Assembly (NCBI GenBank): GCA_003567115.1
Contig: PXAP01000278.1
Coordinates: forward strand, 1 to 21,231
Direction of reading: 5' to 3'
Source of the DNA: Bacteroidota bacterium
GTDB taxonomy: Bacteria; Bacteroidota; Bacteroidia; Bacteroidales; PUMT01
Length of the DNA: 21,231 nt
Position numbers and translations under genes: made by a program. The notes under the pieces are model-generated. The model worked only from the letters and a program-made list of their open reading frames with translations, ran no database searches and was not told the origin of the DNA. Positions 1 to 8,981 of this stretch are shown piece by piece; the first letter of the stretch is position 1, and every line of letters starts with the position of its first letter.

Positions 1-314
1 ATTTTTGTATTACCTGACAGAGCCTCTATAACATCATCGAGATTTTCTATTGCCGCCTGTTTACCTATATCAGGTTTATTGCCGGCTCCTCTTCCCTCTG
101 TGAGAGATTCACCCAGTTGTATCTTTACAGGAACAACACTGTTTGCCAGTGCCTGTGCATCGGTATTGCAAACCACAAAATTGACATCCTTAATACCCGA
201 CTGGAACATGTGGTTAACTGCATTGCTGCCGCCTCCGCCTATTCCAATAACTTTTATGATAGAGGAACGCTCAACGGGCAAATCAAAATTCATTATTTCA
301 CTTCTATTTGTCAT
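1..314 (-). CDS. ftsZ: Cell division protein FtsZ, N-terminal part (cut by window edge)
   Basis: FtsZ is the tubulin-like GTPase that polymerises under the membrane to form the division ring. Only the first 104 codons are here; the gene continues beyond position 1. The N-terminal glycine-rich stretch GIGGGGSNAVNHM (residues 24-36), the NTDAQAL motif (50-56) and LTEGRGAGNKPDIGK (71-85) are the first GTP-binding elements of FtsZ and make the identification secure. I chose the ATG at 314. A second in-frame ATG at 293 gives MNFDLPVERSS and is also plausible, since Bacteroidota FtsZ proteins begin shortly before this segment. No clear Shine-Dalgarno sequence precedes either start. It is the last visible gene of the dcw cluster, separated from ftsA by 211 bases, enough for its own promoter. 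Confidence 0.96.
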   Translation of the reverse strand, partial: MTNRSEIMNFDLPVERSSIIKVIGIGGGGSNAVNHMFQSGIKDVNFVVCNTDAQALANSVVPVKIQLGESLTEGRGAGNKPDIGKQAAIENLDDVIEALSGNTK

Positions 315-525
315 GACAATTAAATTATTATTCTATGTATTACGGGTTAGCTGCAATTTTCATTTTTTCAAGACATAAAAGTCTCATCCGATCAATTTTA
401 CCGAAGAAATCTATTTTGCACATCAGATTTCGACTGAATATCATACCCTTATATTTTATATGCTTTTTTAAACTTCATCTGTGATGAGAGTTTCTTCTGG
501 CATAAGAGTCAGGTTTTAATGTTTT

Positions 526-1845
526 TCACATTTTAATATCATCCTCCTCAAATATCCTGGTTATGGTTGTTTTGAGGTTTTCAAAAATATTGCTTTTAAT
601 CCTGGCCTGCTTTTTTTCAGCCTCGAGCTCCTTTTCATTCAACCCGCCGGATGTTTTATCAGCATTAATAATTTCTTTTCCATCAATATCAATAAGTTCA
701 TAGGCCTTAAGAATAAGGCCCACTGCAGTGGAATACATCGGATGGTTGATCTCATCGTCCGGATCACCTGCCAGGTGTTCATTTGGTGATCCTAATCGAA
801 CATCAAGGCCGGTGCGGAATTTAACAAGCTGCGAAAGGTGGGTGAGCAATGCCCCTCCCCCTGTAAGTACAATTCCGGCGCTAAGCTGATCGTAAAAACC
901 GGAATTCTCAATCTCAAACGAAGCTGCATCAATTATCTCCTCCATTCTGCTCTGAATAATATAGGCAAGGTTTTTAAATGAAATTTCCTTGGGTTCCCTG
1001 CCGCTGATACCAGGTATGGTTACTACCTTATCATCGGGTGCGATCTCACCCAGTGCCGAGCCAAACTGTATCTTAAGCAACTCTGCCTGGCGCATCAGTA
1101 TGGAACATCCCTGTTTAATATCTTCAGTAACAACATTCCCTCCGAATGGTATAACAGCAGTATGTCTTATTATGCCATCATAATATACCGCCAGATCGGT
1201 TGTTCCACCGCCAATATCTACAAGAGCCACTCCTGCTTCCTTTTCATCGCCGGTAAGCACTGCTTCAGCCGAGGCAAGTGGTTCCAGTATCAGATCCCTC
1301 ACCTTAAGTCCCACCCGGCTTACACATTTCTCAATGTTCTTTGCAGAAGAGACCTGACCTACAACGATATTGAAATTGGCCTCCAGCCTCTTACCGTTCA
1401 TTCCCACCGGGTTTTTAATATTATGTTCATTGTCCACAATAAAACTTTGCGGCAAAACATGTATGATCTCCTCGCCAACATCAATGGGAATTTTGAACAT
1501 GTCATCAACCAGAGCATGAATATCAGCCCTTGTTATCTCCTCATCATATGAATCACGGTTAATATATCCGCGATTACGGATACTTTTGACATGTTGCCCG
1601 GCAATCCCGACGAAAACTTCTGAAACAGGATTGCCTGTTTGCTGCCTGACATCATCTACGGTTTTACGGATAGCATTTACAGTATCTTCAATATTTAGAA
1701 CTTTACCCCTTTTAACCCCTCTTGATTCGGCTTTGCTGAAAGCAAGAATATCAAGCTTATTTTTTTCATTTCTTCTGCCAACAATGGAGACAATCTTTGT
1801 TGTTCCAATATCAATGGCCGCTATTAAATTATTCTTTTTGCCCAT
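526..1845 (-). CDS. ftsA: Cell division protein FtsA
   Basis: FtsA is an actin-fold ATPase that anchors FtsZ filaments to the inner face of the cytoplasmic membrane and recruits later division proteins. The 439-residue product shows the phosphate-binding motif DIGTTK (12-17), the second phosphate motif DIGGGTTDL (210-218) and the adenosine motif GIVLTGGGALL (324-334). The last 20 or so residues (FENLKTTITRIFEEDDIKM) look like the short amphipathic membrane-targeting helix, preceded by a charged Lys/Glu-rich linker (about 401-418). The length is normal for the family. The ATG at 1845 lies 6 bases after the ftsQ stop codon, so the two are certainly co-transcribed. The gene ends with TGA, 211 bases before ftsZ. 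Confidence 0.97.
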   Translation of the reverse strand: MGKKNNLIAAIDIGTTKIVSIVGRRNEKNKLDILAFSKAESRGVKRGKVLNIEDTVNAIRKTVDDVRQQTGNPVSEVFVGIAGQHVKSIRNRGYINRDSYDEEITRADIHALVDDMFKIPIDVGEEIIHVLPQSFIVDNEHNIKNPVGMNGKRLEANFNIVVGQVSSAKNIEKCVSRVGLKVRDLILEPLASAEAVLTGDEKEAGVALVDIGGGTTDLAVYYDGIIRHTAVIPFGGNVVTEDIKQGCSILMRQAELLKIQFGSALGEIAPDDKVVTIPGISGREPKEISFKNLAYIIQSRMEEIIDAASFEIENSGFYDQLSAGIVLTGGGALLTHLSQLVKFRTGLDVRLGSPNEHLAGDPDDEINHPMYSTAVGLILKAYELIDIDGKEIINADKTSGGLNEKELEAEKKQARIKSNIFENLKTTITRIFEEDDIKM

Positions 1846-1851
1846 AATATA

Positions 1852-2643
1852 TTATCTTTTTGTGCAAACTATCTGATTCTTATATTTAAGGTTAATTATC
1901 TCATAATTATTCCAGCCTTTGTTATTAAGCCCGTACAAATAAAGTGCTTCCAGTTTGCGGAATTTGGTTTCATAATCACTGGCATCTCCAAAATAGATTA
2001 CATGAGCTCCAACCCTTGGGATGATCTCAAATTCATAGGTACTGTTAACATAGATCTGGACTATCTGGGCTGTCCACAGGTCCGAATTATCAATAAAAGA
2101 GGCAAGCTCGTACAGTTCATATATTACCGAATTCCTCCTGCCGGGAGGTACATCTGCCTCAAAAATTGACCCGGTACTATTTTCGATAAAAGGTTCGGAA
2201 ATATATCCGTTGGCAACAAGCACCCTGCTGGTAAACTTTTCAGAAACAGGCAGGATTGAACCCTCTTTGTCCAGATAGTAACTATTGCCCAGCCGGTTGA
2301 TAATCCTGAGAATAGGCCGGCGCTGTTTTATATCGACATTCAGCACACCGTTAACGGTCTTATAAAGCTCTGCATTTTTAATAAATGATTCGGCTTCCAG
2401 CAGATTTTCAAGTTCACGGGTGTTTATTTTTTTAATCGGATAACCCAGTATATTTATTTCGTTTTCGAGCAATATATCCAGGACATCATCTGAAGTGACG
2501 AATCTGTTTGTTAGACTGTCGACTATATTCACATTTATTTTTTCACATACCTGCTCTTTATATTTATCTGAAATAAAACTAAGCACAAAAAACAGGTAGG
2601 CAACAATGCCCAGCCATAAAGACAATATTTTCAATTTTCTCAT
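1852..2643 (-). CDS. ftsQ: Cell division protein FtsQ (DivIB family)
   Basis: FtsQ is a bitopic membrane protein whose extracytoplasmic POTRA and beta domains bind the FtsL-containing complex and help activate FtsW-FtsI. The 263-residue product has a short basic N-terminus, one membrane segment (about residues 6-24, rich in Leu, Phe, Ile and Val) and then an extracytoplasmic region. In that region, segment 31-100 has the POTRA pattern, with VNIVDS, a SFIKNAELYKTVNGVLNVDIKQRRP stretch leading into the beta domain, and YYLDKEGSILPVS after it. Sequence conservation is low in this family, but size, topology and position between murC and ftsA leave little doubt. Its ATG overlaps the murC stop codon as ATGA, suggesting translational coupling. 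ftsA follows 6 bases after its stop. Confidence 0.93.
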   Translation of the reverse strand: MRKLKILSLWLGIVAYLFFVLSFISDKYKEQVCEKINVNIVDSLTNRFVTSDDVLDILLENEINILGYPIKKINTRELENLLEAESFIKNAELYKTVNGVLNVDIKQRRPILRIINRLGNSYYLDKEGSILPVSEKFTSRVLVANGYISEPFIENSTGSIFEADVPPGRRNSVIYELYELASFIDNSDLWTAQIVQIYVNSTYEFEIIPRVGAHVIYFGDASDYETKFRKLEALYLYGLNNKGWNNYEIINLKYKNQIVCTKR

Positions 2644-4043
2644 CTGCCTTCCTTTATTTTGTTTATCAGCACATCTTTTACCGGTTCCACCATCGCATCT
2701 ATATTACCTGCTCCCAGAATAATAACTACATCAGTTTGCATACCGGCAATAACGTCCGGTAAATTTCCCCTTTGACACAGAAATTTATTCTTCAGCTTAA
2801 CCCTGTTAAAAATCAATTCTGATAAAACACCCGGAATAGGTTTTTCCCTTGCAGGATAGATATCGAGCAAAACAAGATTATCAAGTGCATCCAGGCTTTC
2901 AGCAAATTCAACAGCAAAATCCCGGGTACGTGAATAGAGATGAGGCTGAAATACCCCTGTAATTTTTCTTCCGGGAAAAATCTGCCTGACGGCTGAAATG
3001 CAGGCCCTTAATTCGGCCGGATGATGTGCATAATCATCTATAAGAACACAATCGGGATTGTTTATTCTAACATCAAAACGTCTGTATATTCCCTGAAAGC
3101 TTGCCAGTGCTGTTTTTATCTCCCCCCGGGTTGCCCCCGAAATCATTGCTGCAGCAATGGCAGCAACTGCATTCTCAACATTGAACCTCCCCGGTACGCC
3201 AAGTTTGAGATCATAAAAGTTTTCACCGGGTGTGACAACATCAAATACCGGCAGACCGTCCGGAAATATCCTTACATTACGGACAGAGTAATCAGCTCTG
3301 TTATCCATTCCATAAGTTAAAAATGTTACATCATTTTCCAGGCTTTCTTTAATATCAAGTCCGTATTTATATATGATAGTACCTCCTGCCTTTACCTGAC
3401 GGGCAAAATCAAAAAAGGCCCTCTTCATTTCATCAAAATTGCCGTAAACATCGAGATGGTCGGGATCAATTGAAGTAATCACGGCTAAGTAAGGGCGAAG
3501 CTGTAAAAATGACCGGTCATATTCATCAGCCTCTGCAACAATGAATTCACTACCCTCAGAAACCAGAATATTACTGCTGTAATTTTTCATTACACCGCCG
3601 AGAAAGGCAGTGCAACCGGGCGAAGATTGCCTCAGCAAATGAGCAGTAATAGCAGAGACAGAGGTTTTACCATGAGTGCCGGCCACCGCAATGCCTTTTT
3701 TCCCGTTAACCAGAGCACCCAGGAGTTTTGATCTTTTTACTATATTATAATTATTATTCTTAAAGTACTGAACAATGCGGTTATTGTCAGGTATCGCGGG
3801 GGTGTATATTACCAGTACCGATTCCCTGCAGCACTTATTCAGGAATTCGGGAGGAATTATCGTTACATCGTCAATGAATGATATGTCAATCCCCTCCTCT
3901 ATAAGTTTATCAGTCAGGGGAGTCCGCGTCAAATCATAACCTGCAACTCTTTTGCCCAGTGAATTTAAATACCTGGCAAGAGCAGACATACCGATCCCTC
4001 CGGCACCAATGAAATAGGCCATATTTATATTATCAATTTTCAA
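2640..4043 (-). CDS. murC: UDP-N-acetylmuramate--L-alanine ligase MurC
   Basis: MurC is the cytoplasmic ATP-dependent ligase that adds L-Ala to UDP-MurNAc, the first peptide step of peptidoglycan synthesis. The N-terminal UDP-binding motif YFIGAGGIGMSALARY, the ATP-binding loop AGTHGKT (about residues 121-127 with the start used here) and the DDYAHHPAEL signature near the C-terminal domain are all present. The start is uncertain. TTG at 4043 gives MKIDNINMAYFIG, which matches the N-terminus usual in this phylum. An upstream TTG at 4061 and an internal ATG at 4022 are alternatives. With the TTG starts the gene overlaps the end of murG (stop at 4033-4035); with the ATG it would begin 10 bases after it. 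The end overlaps ftsQ as ATGA. Confidence 0.96.
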   Translation of the reverse strand: MKIDNINMAYFIGAGGIGMSALARYLNSLGKRVAGYDLTRTPLTDKLIEEGIDISFIDDVTIIPPEFLNKCCRESVLVIYTPAIPDNNRIVQYFKNNNYNIVKRSKLLGALVNGKKGIAVAGTHGKTSVSAITAHLLRQSSPGCTAFLGGVMKNYSSNILVSEGSEFIVAEADEYDRSFLQLRPYLAVITSIDPDHLDVYGNFDEMKRAFFDFARQVKAGGTIIYKYGLDIKESLENDVTFLTYGMDNRADYSVRNVRIFPDGLPVFDVVTPGENFYDLKLGVPGRFNVENAVAAIAAAMISGATRGEIKTALASFQGIYRRFDVRINNPDCVLIDDYAHHPAELRACISAVRQIFPGRKITGVFQPHLYSRTRDFAVEFAESLDALDNLVLLDIYPAREKPIPGVLSELIFNRVKLKNKFLCQRGNLPDVIAGMQTDVVIILGAGNIDAMVEPVKDVLINKIKEGR

Positions 4044-5151
4044 ACCCTTCCCTCTTAACAAGTTTTAATATCTCCTCAGCTATCTGCCGGGCTGAACCGG
4101 GCCGGGCCATAGCCGATATGTTTGCTTTCAAGCGTTTAAGGCGATTGTTGTCACTCATCAGATCTATTGCCTCCGGAACAAGCCCGGACCGGGCCCGGGC
4201 ATCAGCTACGAGAACAGCGGCATCTTTTTCAACAAGGGTCATTGCATTTTTAGTTTGATGATCCTCAGCAACATTCGGAGAGGGAACCAGTACTGCAGGC
4301 TTGCCGGTAAGACAAAGTTCTGAGATAGTTCCTGCTCCTGCCCTTGAAATAACCAGGTCAGCCACGGCATATGCCAGGTCCATTCTTGAAATAAATTCCC
4401 AAAGATGAATTTTCTCACACCCTGTCTTTTTGAGTGATTCTTTCGCGGCTGCATATCCATTACTGCCTGTCTGCCATATCAGCTCAAATCCGCTATCTTT
4501 TATCTTTTCGATATTTTCTGAGATGCTATTATTTATAGTTTCGGCACCCAGACTGCCGCCAAGTACAAGTATGACTCTACTGTCCGGGTTGATCCCGAAA
4601 AAATCCGCAGCCTCTTCCCGCTTACTTTCTATCTCAGAAAGATCCCGGCGAACAGGATTTCCGGTAAGCACAATTTTTTCTGCCGGAAAGTATTTATCCA
4701 TTCCCTGGTAGGCTACACATATTCTTGTGGCTTTTCCGGCCAGAATCCGGTTGGTCATCCCGGCATATGAATTCTGCTCCTGAATGAGAACAGGTATACC
4801 CCTTGATGCAGCGGCCCTGACCACCGGTCCGCTTGCATAGCCCCCAACCCCTGCTACCACGTGAGGTCTGAAATTATCAAGTATCTTTCCTGCCCTTATC
4901 ATACTTACTATAAGATTTACAAAAAAAAGCAGGTTTTTATAAGTAATCCTCCTCTGAAAGCCTGTGATCGGGAGCCCTTCAATCGAATACCCGGCAGCGG
5001 GAACACGATCCATCTCCATTTTATGCCTGGCTCCCACAAACAGTATTTTGATGTTTTCATCCATTTCCCTGAGAGCATCGGCAATGGCAATGGCAGGGAA
5101 AACATGACCTCCTGTCCCTCCTCCGCTTATTATTATTCTAGTCCCGCTCAT
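4033..5151 (-). CDS. murG: UDP-GlcNAc--undecaprenyl-PP-MurNAc-pentapeptide GlcNAc transferase MurG
   Basis: MurG is the peripheral membrane GT-B glycosyltransferase that turns lipid I into lipid II by adding GlcNAc from UDP-GlcNAc. The 372-residue product has the N-terminal lipid-binding G-loop GGGTGGH (10-16), a second loop GVGGYASGP (101-109), the EQNSYAGMTNR segment (125-135), and the C-terminal nucleotide-sugar region SRAGAGTISEL (269-279) followed by PSPNVAEDHQTKNA. Length and motif order are those of the family. The ATG at 5151 overlaps the ftsW stop as ATGA. The 3' end overlaps the likely TTG start of murC, so ftsW, murG and murC appear translationally coupled. Confidence 0.97.
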   Translation of the reverse strand: MSGTRIIISGGGTGGHVFPAIAIADALREMDENIKILFVGARHKMEMDRVPAAGYSIEGLPITGFQRRITYKNLLFFVNLIVSMIRAGKILDNFRPHVVAGVGGYASGPVVRAAASRGIPVLIQEQNSYAGMTNRILAGKATRICVAYQGMDKYFPAEKIVLTGNPVRRDLSEIESKREEAADFFGINPDSRVILVLGGSLGAETINNSISENIEKIKDSGFELIWQTGSNGYAAAKESLKKTGCEKIHLWEFISRMDLAYAVADLVISRAGAGTISELCLTGKPAVLVPSPNVAEDHQTKNAMTLVEKDAAVLVADARARSGLVPEAIDLMSDNNRLKRLKANISAMARPGSARQIAEEILKLVKREGFEN

Positions 5152-6362
5152 TGCAATTCGTCTTTATTGCTGTCATCCCGATTAACACCATCTTGATTTT
5201 CCTGATTAACGCCATCTTGATTTTCCTGATTAACGTCAGACTTTTTCTGAACGCCGTTACTTACACTTAATATTATTCCAAGGGCAATGCTGGTAAAAAC
5301 AAGAGATGACCCTCCCATGCTTACCAGCGGCAATGGCTGACCGGTAACGGGTAACAGGTTTACCACCACAGCCATATTTATCATTGCCTGGATTACAATA
5401 CTGATTGTCAAACCAATGGCAAGAAATGCAGGAAAAGTCCTTGAACTTCGTTTTACAATAAGTCCGGCCCTGTAAAGCAGCCAAAGATAAAAGAACAGTA
5501 CAACAACTCCCCCGGCAAGCCCATACTCTTCAATAATTATGGCGTATATAAAATCAGAATACGGATGGGGAAGAAAATTCCTTTGGGAACTGTTACCCGG
5601 GCCACGCCCTATAAGTCCCCCGCTTGCAATGGCTATTTTCGACTGCTCAACCTGGTAATTTCCCTCACCCGATTTGGTAACAAAACTTTCAATACGGTTA
5701 CGCCAGGTGTCCAGCCTTCCTTCCGACTGGCTGTATAATGCAATAGCGATAAATAATGACACAAGAAGAACTCCGGCACCAATTAACCCCATAAGATACC
5801 TTGTCCTCACCCTTCCGATAAACATAAGGACTATGCAGGTCGCAAAAAGAATAAGTGATGTTGACAGGTTTGCCGGCATGATAAGACCGCAAACCACCAG
5901 GACCGGCACAAGCAGTCTGACAAATGAATCTTGCAGATCCTTTATATTATATTGTTTGCGGGAAAGCAGCCTTGCCAGATACATAATAAGAGAGAGCTTG
6001 GCAAAATCACTTGTCTGGATAGTGAAACCCAGTCCGGGAAGGGTAAGCCACCTGGAAGCCTGGTTTATGTTGGTTCCGATAATGATTGTTATAACAAGAA
6101 GAATTACCGATGTGTATAAAAATAGCTGGGAAAGTCTGGAGTAGAATTTATAAGGGATCATATGGGTTATATAGATAATTGCCAGGCCAATCATCATAAT
6201 GGAAGAATGTTTAAGTATATAATATGCCGTATTGCCCTCCTGGAACCTGTAAGCAAGGGTTCCCGTTGAGCTGTATACGGCCAGAAGAGAAACAATGGAA
6301 AGGAAGAAAACCACTGTCCATATTACCTTATCACCCTTAAGATATCTTAATATTCCGGTCAT
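5148..6362 (-). CDS. ftsW: SEDS glycosyltransferase FtsW, septal peptidoglycan polymerase
   Basis: FtsW is the multi-spanning SEDS protein that polymerises lipid II into septal glycan strands in partnership with FtsI. The 404-residue product has about ten hydrophobic segments. The extracellular loop PHPYSDFI contains Asp270, at the position of the essential aspartate of SEDS enzymes, and the family signature TGQPLPLVSMGGSS lies at 340-353. FtsW rather than RodA is inferred from the dcw location. The cytoplasmic C-terminal tail (about 371-404) is hydrophilic, rich in Asn, Gln and Asp, and contains a perfect tandem repeat of eight residues, VNQENQDG, which is not a family feature. The gene starts 11 bases after the murD stop and overlaps murG by ATGA. 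Confidence 0.96.
   Translation of the reverse strand: MTGILRYLKGDKVIWTVVFFLSIVSLLAVYSSTGTLAYRFQEGNTAYYILKHSSIMMIGLAIIYITHMIPYKFYSRLSQLFLYTSVILLVITIIIGTNINQASRWLTLPGLGFTIQTSDFAKLSLIMYLARLLSRKQYNIKDLQDSFVRLLVPVLVVCGLIMPANLSTSLILFATCIVLMFIGRVRTRYLMGLIGAGVLLVSLFIAIALYSQSEGRLDTWRNRIESFVTKSGEGNYQVEQSKIAIASGGLIGRGPGNSSQRNFLPHPYSDFIYAIIIEEYGLAGGVVVLFFYLWLLYRAGLIVKRSSRTFPAFLAIGLTISIVIQAMINMAVVVNLLPVTGQPLPLVSMGGSSLVFTSIALGIILSVSNGVQKKSDVNQENQDGVNQENQDGVNRDDSNKDELQ
5188..5235 (-). repeat. 24-base tandem repeat in the 3' end of ftsW
   Basis: Two identical 24-base copies (5188-5211 and 5212-5235) encode VNQENQDG twice in frame. A degenerate third copy follows toward the stop (VNRDDSN, about 5167-5187). 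The repeat length is a multiple of three, so copy-number change would keep the reading frame. It lies in the cytoplasmic tail, after the last membrane segment. Confidence 0.85.
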
Positions 6363-6373
6363 TCACCAAAAGA

Positions 6374-7717
6374 TTAAAGATTTTTTACACATATTTTAAA
6401 CTGCCGCCCACGGTCCTCGAAATTATCAAACAGATCAAAGCTTGCACAGGCGGGAGAGAGAAGTACCGTATCACCATTATTTGCCAGATAATAAGCCGAA
6501 CGGACTGCCTCGTGCATAGAGAATGCCTCAACCAGTGTGGGAACCTTATCTGAAAAAGCTTTTATAAGTTTTGAATTATCATTACCCAGGCAGACCAGGG
6601 CGCGGACCTTTTCACACACCAGCTCACTTAGCGCTGAATAATCATTTCCCTTGTCAATTCCCCCTGCAATCCAGACTACCTTATTATTCATACTTTCCAG
6701 TGCATACCATGAAGAGTTGACATTGGTGGCTTTGGAATCATTTATAAAATCAATTCCATGAATCCTCAAAACCGGCTCAAGTCTGTGTTCTATACCCTGA
6801 AAGTCCGACAGGCTTTCTCTTATCACCTCCTTCCTGAGGTGAAGCAACTGACCTGCTATTCCGGCGGCCATTGAATTATAGACATTATGTCTGCCCCGTA
6901 ATGCTAAATCTTCAATTGTCATTTCTATTTCATTGTTTTGCGTTAATATGATCAGTTTATCATTTTCAGTATAAGCCCCCTGCCCGGTTTTTTTTTTCAT
7001 TGAAAAAGGAAACATGGTGGCACCAACATTTCTTTTTTGCATTTCACCTGCCAGGATTTTATCATCCATGCACCATATTAATGAATCCATTTCCCCAAGA
7101 TTTCCCGTTATCCTGAATTTTGCATTTACATATTTCTGAAGGTCGTTGCCATAGCGATTCAAATGGTCGGGGGTAATGTTTAAAATAACAGCCACATCCG
7201 GTTTAAAGTCAAATATCCCTTCGAGCTGAAAACTGCTAAGTTCAAGGCTGTAATAGTCATAATTATGTTCGGCCACCATCCTGGCAAAGCTTGTTCCCAC
7301 ATTTCCGGCAAGACCGGCATTGAGACCGCCTTTTTTCATCATATGGAATATCAGTGAGCTTGTAGTGGTTTTACCGTTACTTCCTGTTACACAAACAGTA
7401 AAAGCATTAGTGAAACGTCCGGCAAATTCTATTTCGGATATTACCGGAATACCCATTTTTGTTGCAGATTGCACAACAGGAGCTGAACCTGGAATTCCCG
7501 GACTCTTTATCACTTCATCAGCACCGTTCAGCAAGTCCTCCCCATGCTTCCCCTCTTCCCATTCTATACCGGTATTTGCAAGCAGATCACGGCAGGCAGG
7601 CTTTAATTCTCCCGCATCTGACAAAAAAACGTCATACCCCTTTTTCTTTGCCAGAACAGCCGCTCCGGTTCCGCTCTCACCACCTCCCAGAATTATTATC
7701 TTTCTGCTCATTAACAT
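6374..7717 (-). CDS. murD: UDP-N-acetylmuramoyl-L-alanine--D-glutamate ligase MurD
   Basis: MurD is the cytoplasmic ligase adding D-Glu to UDP-MurNAc-L-Ala. The 447-residue product begins with a Rossmann-like UDP-binding segment IIILGGGESGTG, carries the ATP loop GSNGKTTT (112-119), and has further Mur ligase signatures: NITPDHLNRYGN, FINDSKATNVNSS and the C-terminal LLSPACASFDLFDNFEDRGRQF region, which is characteristic of MurD. The ATG at 7717 (MLMSRK) and a second ATG at 7711 (MSRKIIIL) are both possible; the shorter form looks more like relatives. It sits 9 bases after mraY and 11 before ftsW, in the middle of the operon. Confidence 0.97.
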   Translation of the reverse strand: MLMSRKIIILGGGESGTGAAVLAKKKGYDVFLSDAGELKPACRDLLANTGIEWEEGKHGEDLLNGADEVIKSPGIPGSAPVVQSATKMGIPVISEIEFAGRFTNAFTVCVTGSNGKTTTSSLIFHMMKKGGLNAGLAGNVGTSFARMVAEHNYDYYSLELSSFQLEGIFDFKPDVAVILNITPDHLNRYGNDLQKYVNAKFRITGNLGEMDSLIWCMDDKILAGEMQKRNVGATMFPFSMKKKTGQGAYTENDKLIILTQNNEIEMTIEDLALRGRHNVYNSMAAGIAGQLLHLRKEVIRESLSDFQGIEHRLEPVLRIHGIDFINDSKATNVNSSWYALESMNNKVVWIAGGIDKGNDYSALSELVCEKVRALVCLGNDNSKLIKAFSDKVPTLVEAFSMHEAVRSAYYLANNGDTVLLSPACASFDLFDNFEDRGRQFKICVKNL

Positions 7718-7726
7718 CCTGATTAA

Positions 7727-8977
7727 TTACCTTATCTTTAAAGTTATAACAGAAATCACCGCCAGCAATATCCCCACGATCAAAAACCTGATTACAATCT
7801 TGGGCTCAGGGTACCCTTTCAACTGGTAATGATGGTGCAGGGGCGCCATCCGGAAGATGCGACGACCCTCCCCATATTTACTTTTTGTATATTTGAAATA
7901 ACTTACCTGGATCAGCACCGACAAACTTTCAATAAAAAATATACCGCACATTATAGGAATCAAAAGTTCCTTACGTATCAGAATAGCAAACACCGCAATA
8001 ATGCCCCCAAGTGAAAGGCTTCCGGTGTCGCCCATAAAAACCTGTGCGGGGAAGGAGTTGTACCACATAAACCCAATGGTGGCCCCGATAAAAGCTGCCA
8101 TGTATATCACAAGTTCTCCGGTATTGGGTATATACATAATATTCAGATATTCAGAATATATAATATTACCTGAGAGATAAGCCAGTATTCCGAGGGTTGT
8201 GCCTATTATTGCAGAAAGCCCGGTGGCCAGGCCATCCAGTCCGTCTGTCATATTGGCGCCATTGGAAACAGCGGTCACAATGAGAATTATGGCCGGTATA
8301 AACACCAGCCAGCTCCATTTCACGGCTTTATCACCCAAAAACCACAAAAGGTAAGCATAATCAAATTCATTATGTTTAAGGAAAGGGATTGTTGTTTTTG
8401 TATTCTTCACATCTCTTGTAACATAGTCCCCGGCCTCTTCGGGTAAAAGCATGTCATTAATGACTTCCTGTTTTGATTCATTATCTGCGGGCATTACCTT
8501 TTCGCGAACAATAATCTGATCGCTTGCCAACATGGTAATTCCTATAATCAGTCCCAGTACAACCTGCCCCAGAATCTTCAGCCAGCCGCTGAGGCCTTCC
8601 TTGTCTTTTTTGAAAACTTTAATATAGTCATCAGCGAAGCCTACAATACCCAACCATATTGTGGTTACCAGCATCAGAATTATGTAGGTATTTTTAAGAT
8701 TCCCCAACAGAAGAGTAGGTATGATAATTGATATGAGAATAATCATACCCCCCATGGTGGGAGTGCCCCTTTTTTTGTCCTGTCCCTCTATACCCAGGTC
8801 CCGCACGGTCTCTCCTACCTGTTTTTTCTGAAGATAGTTTATTATCCGTTTGCCAAAAAGCAGAGATATAACCAGAGAAAATATTATTGCCATAGATGCC
8901 CTGAAGGAGATAAAATAAAAAACCCCCGCCCCCGGAAAATCAATCTTCTGTAACCAGTCAAACAGATAATATAGCAT
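7727..8977 (-). CDS. mraY: Phospho-N-acetylmuramoyl-pentapeptide transferase MraY
   Basis: MraY is the integral membrane enzyme that transfers phospho-MurNAc-pentapeptide from UDP to undecaprenyl phosphate, forming lipid I. The 416-residue product has the family motifs in order: GTPTMGG (71-77), the ADDY aspartates Asp116-Asp117, NGANMTDGLDGLATG with Asp245 and Asp248, MGDTGS with Asp317, and the histidine cluster APLHHHYQ (His381-383). About ten membrane segments are visible. It is roughly 55 residues longer than the E. coli enzyme because of a hydrophilic insert between about residues 157 and 207, which I believe is common in Bacteroidota. It starts 4 bases after the murE stop. Confidence 0.97.
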   Translation of the reverse strand: MLYYLFDWLQKIDFPGAGVFYFISFRASMAIIFSLVISLLFGKRIINYLQKKQVGETVRDLGIEGQDKKRGTPTMGGMIILISIIIPTLLLGNLKNTYIILMLVTTIWLGIVGFADDYIKVFKKDKEGLSGWLKILGQVVLGLIIGITMLASDQIIVREKVMPADNESKQEVINDMLLPEEAGDYVTRDVKNTKTTIPFLKHNEFDYAYLLWFLGDKAVKWSWLVFIPAIILIVTAVSNGANMTDGLDGLATGLSAIIGTTLGILAYLSGNIIYSEYLNIMYIPNTGELVIYMAAFIGATIGFMWYNSFPAQVFMGDTGSLSLGGIIAVFAILIRKELLIPIMCGIFFIESLSVLIQVSYFKYTKSKYGEGRRIFRMAPLHHHYQLKGYPEPKIVIRFLIVGILLAVISVITLKIR

Positions 8978-8981
8978 AGTA

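Noticed and set aside
315..525. Promoter for ftsZ in the ftsA-ftsZ gap
   Set aside because: TAGATTTC (406-413, minus strand) is one base off the -7 consensus, but no TTTG lies at the right distance. The gap is long enough for a promoter, yet none can be named.
1162..1551. 129-codon plus-strand frame opposite ftsA
   Set aside because: It is antisense to a securely identified gene, has no recognisable domain and its composition follows from the codon pattern of ftsA.
7320..7829. 169-codon plus-strand frame opposite murD and mraY
   Set aside because: It is the antisense shadow of murD, crosses the murD-mraY junction and has no domain features; low-complexity Pro/Ser/Leu content is expected from the complement.
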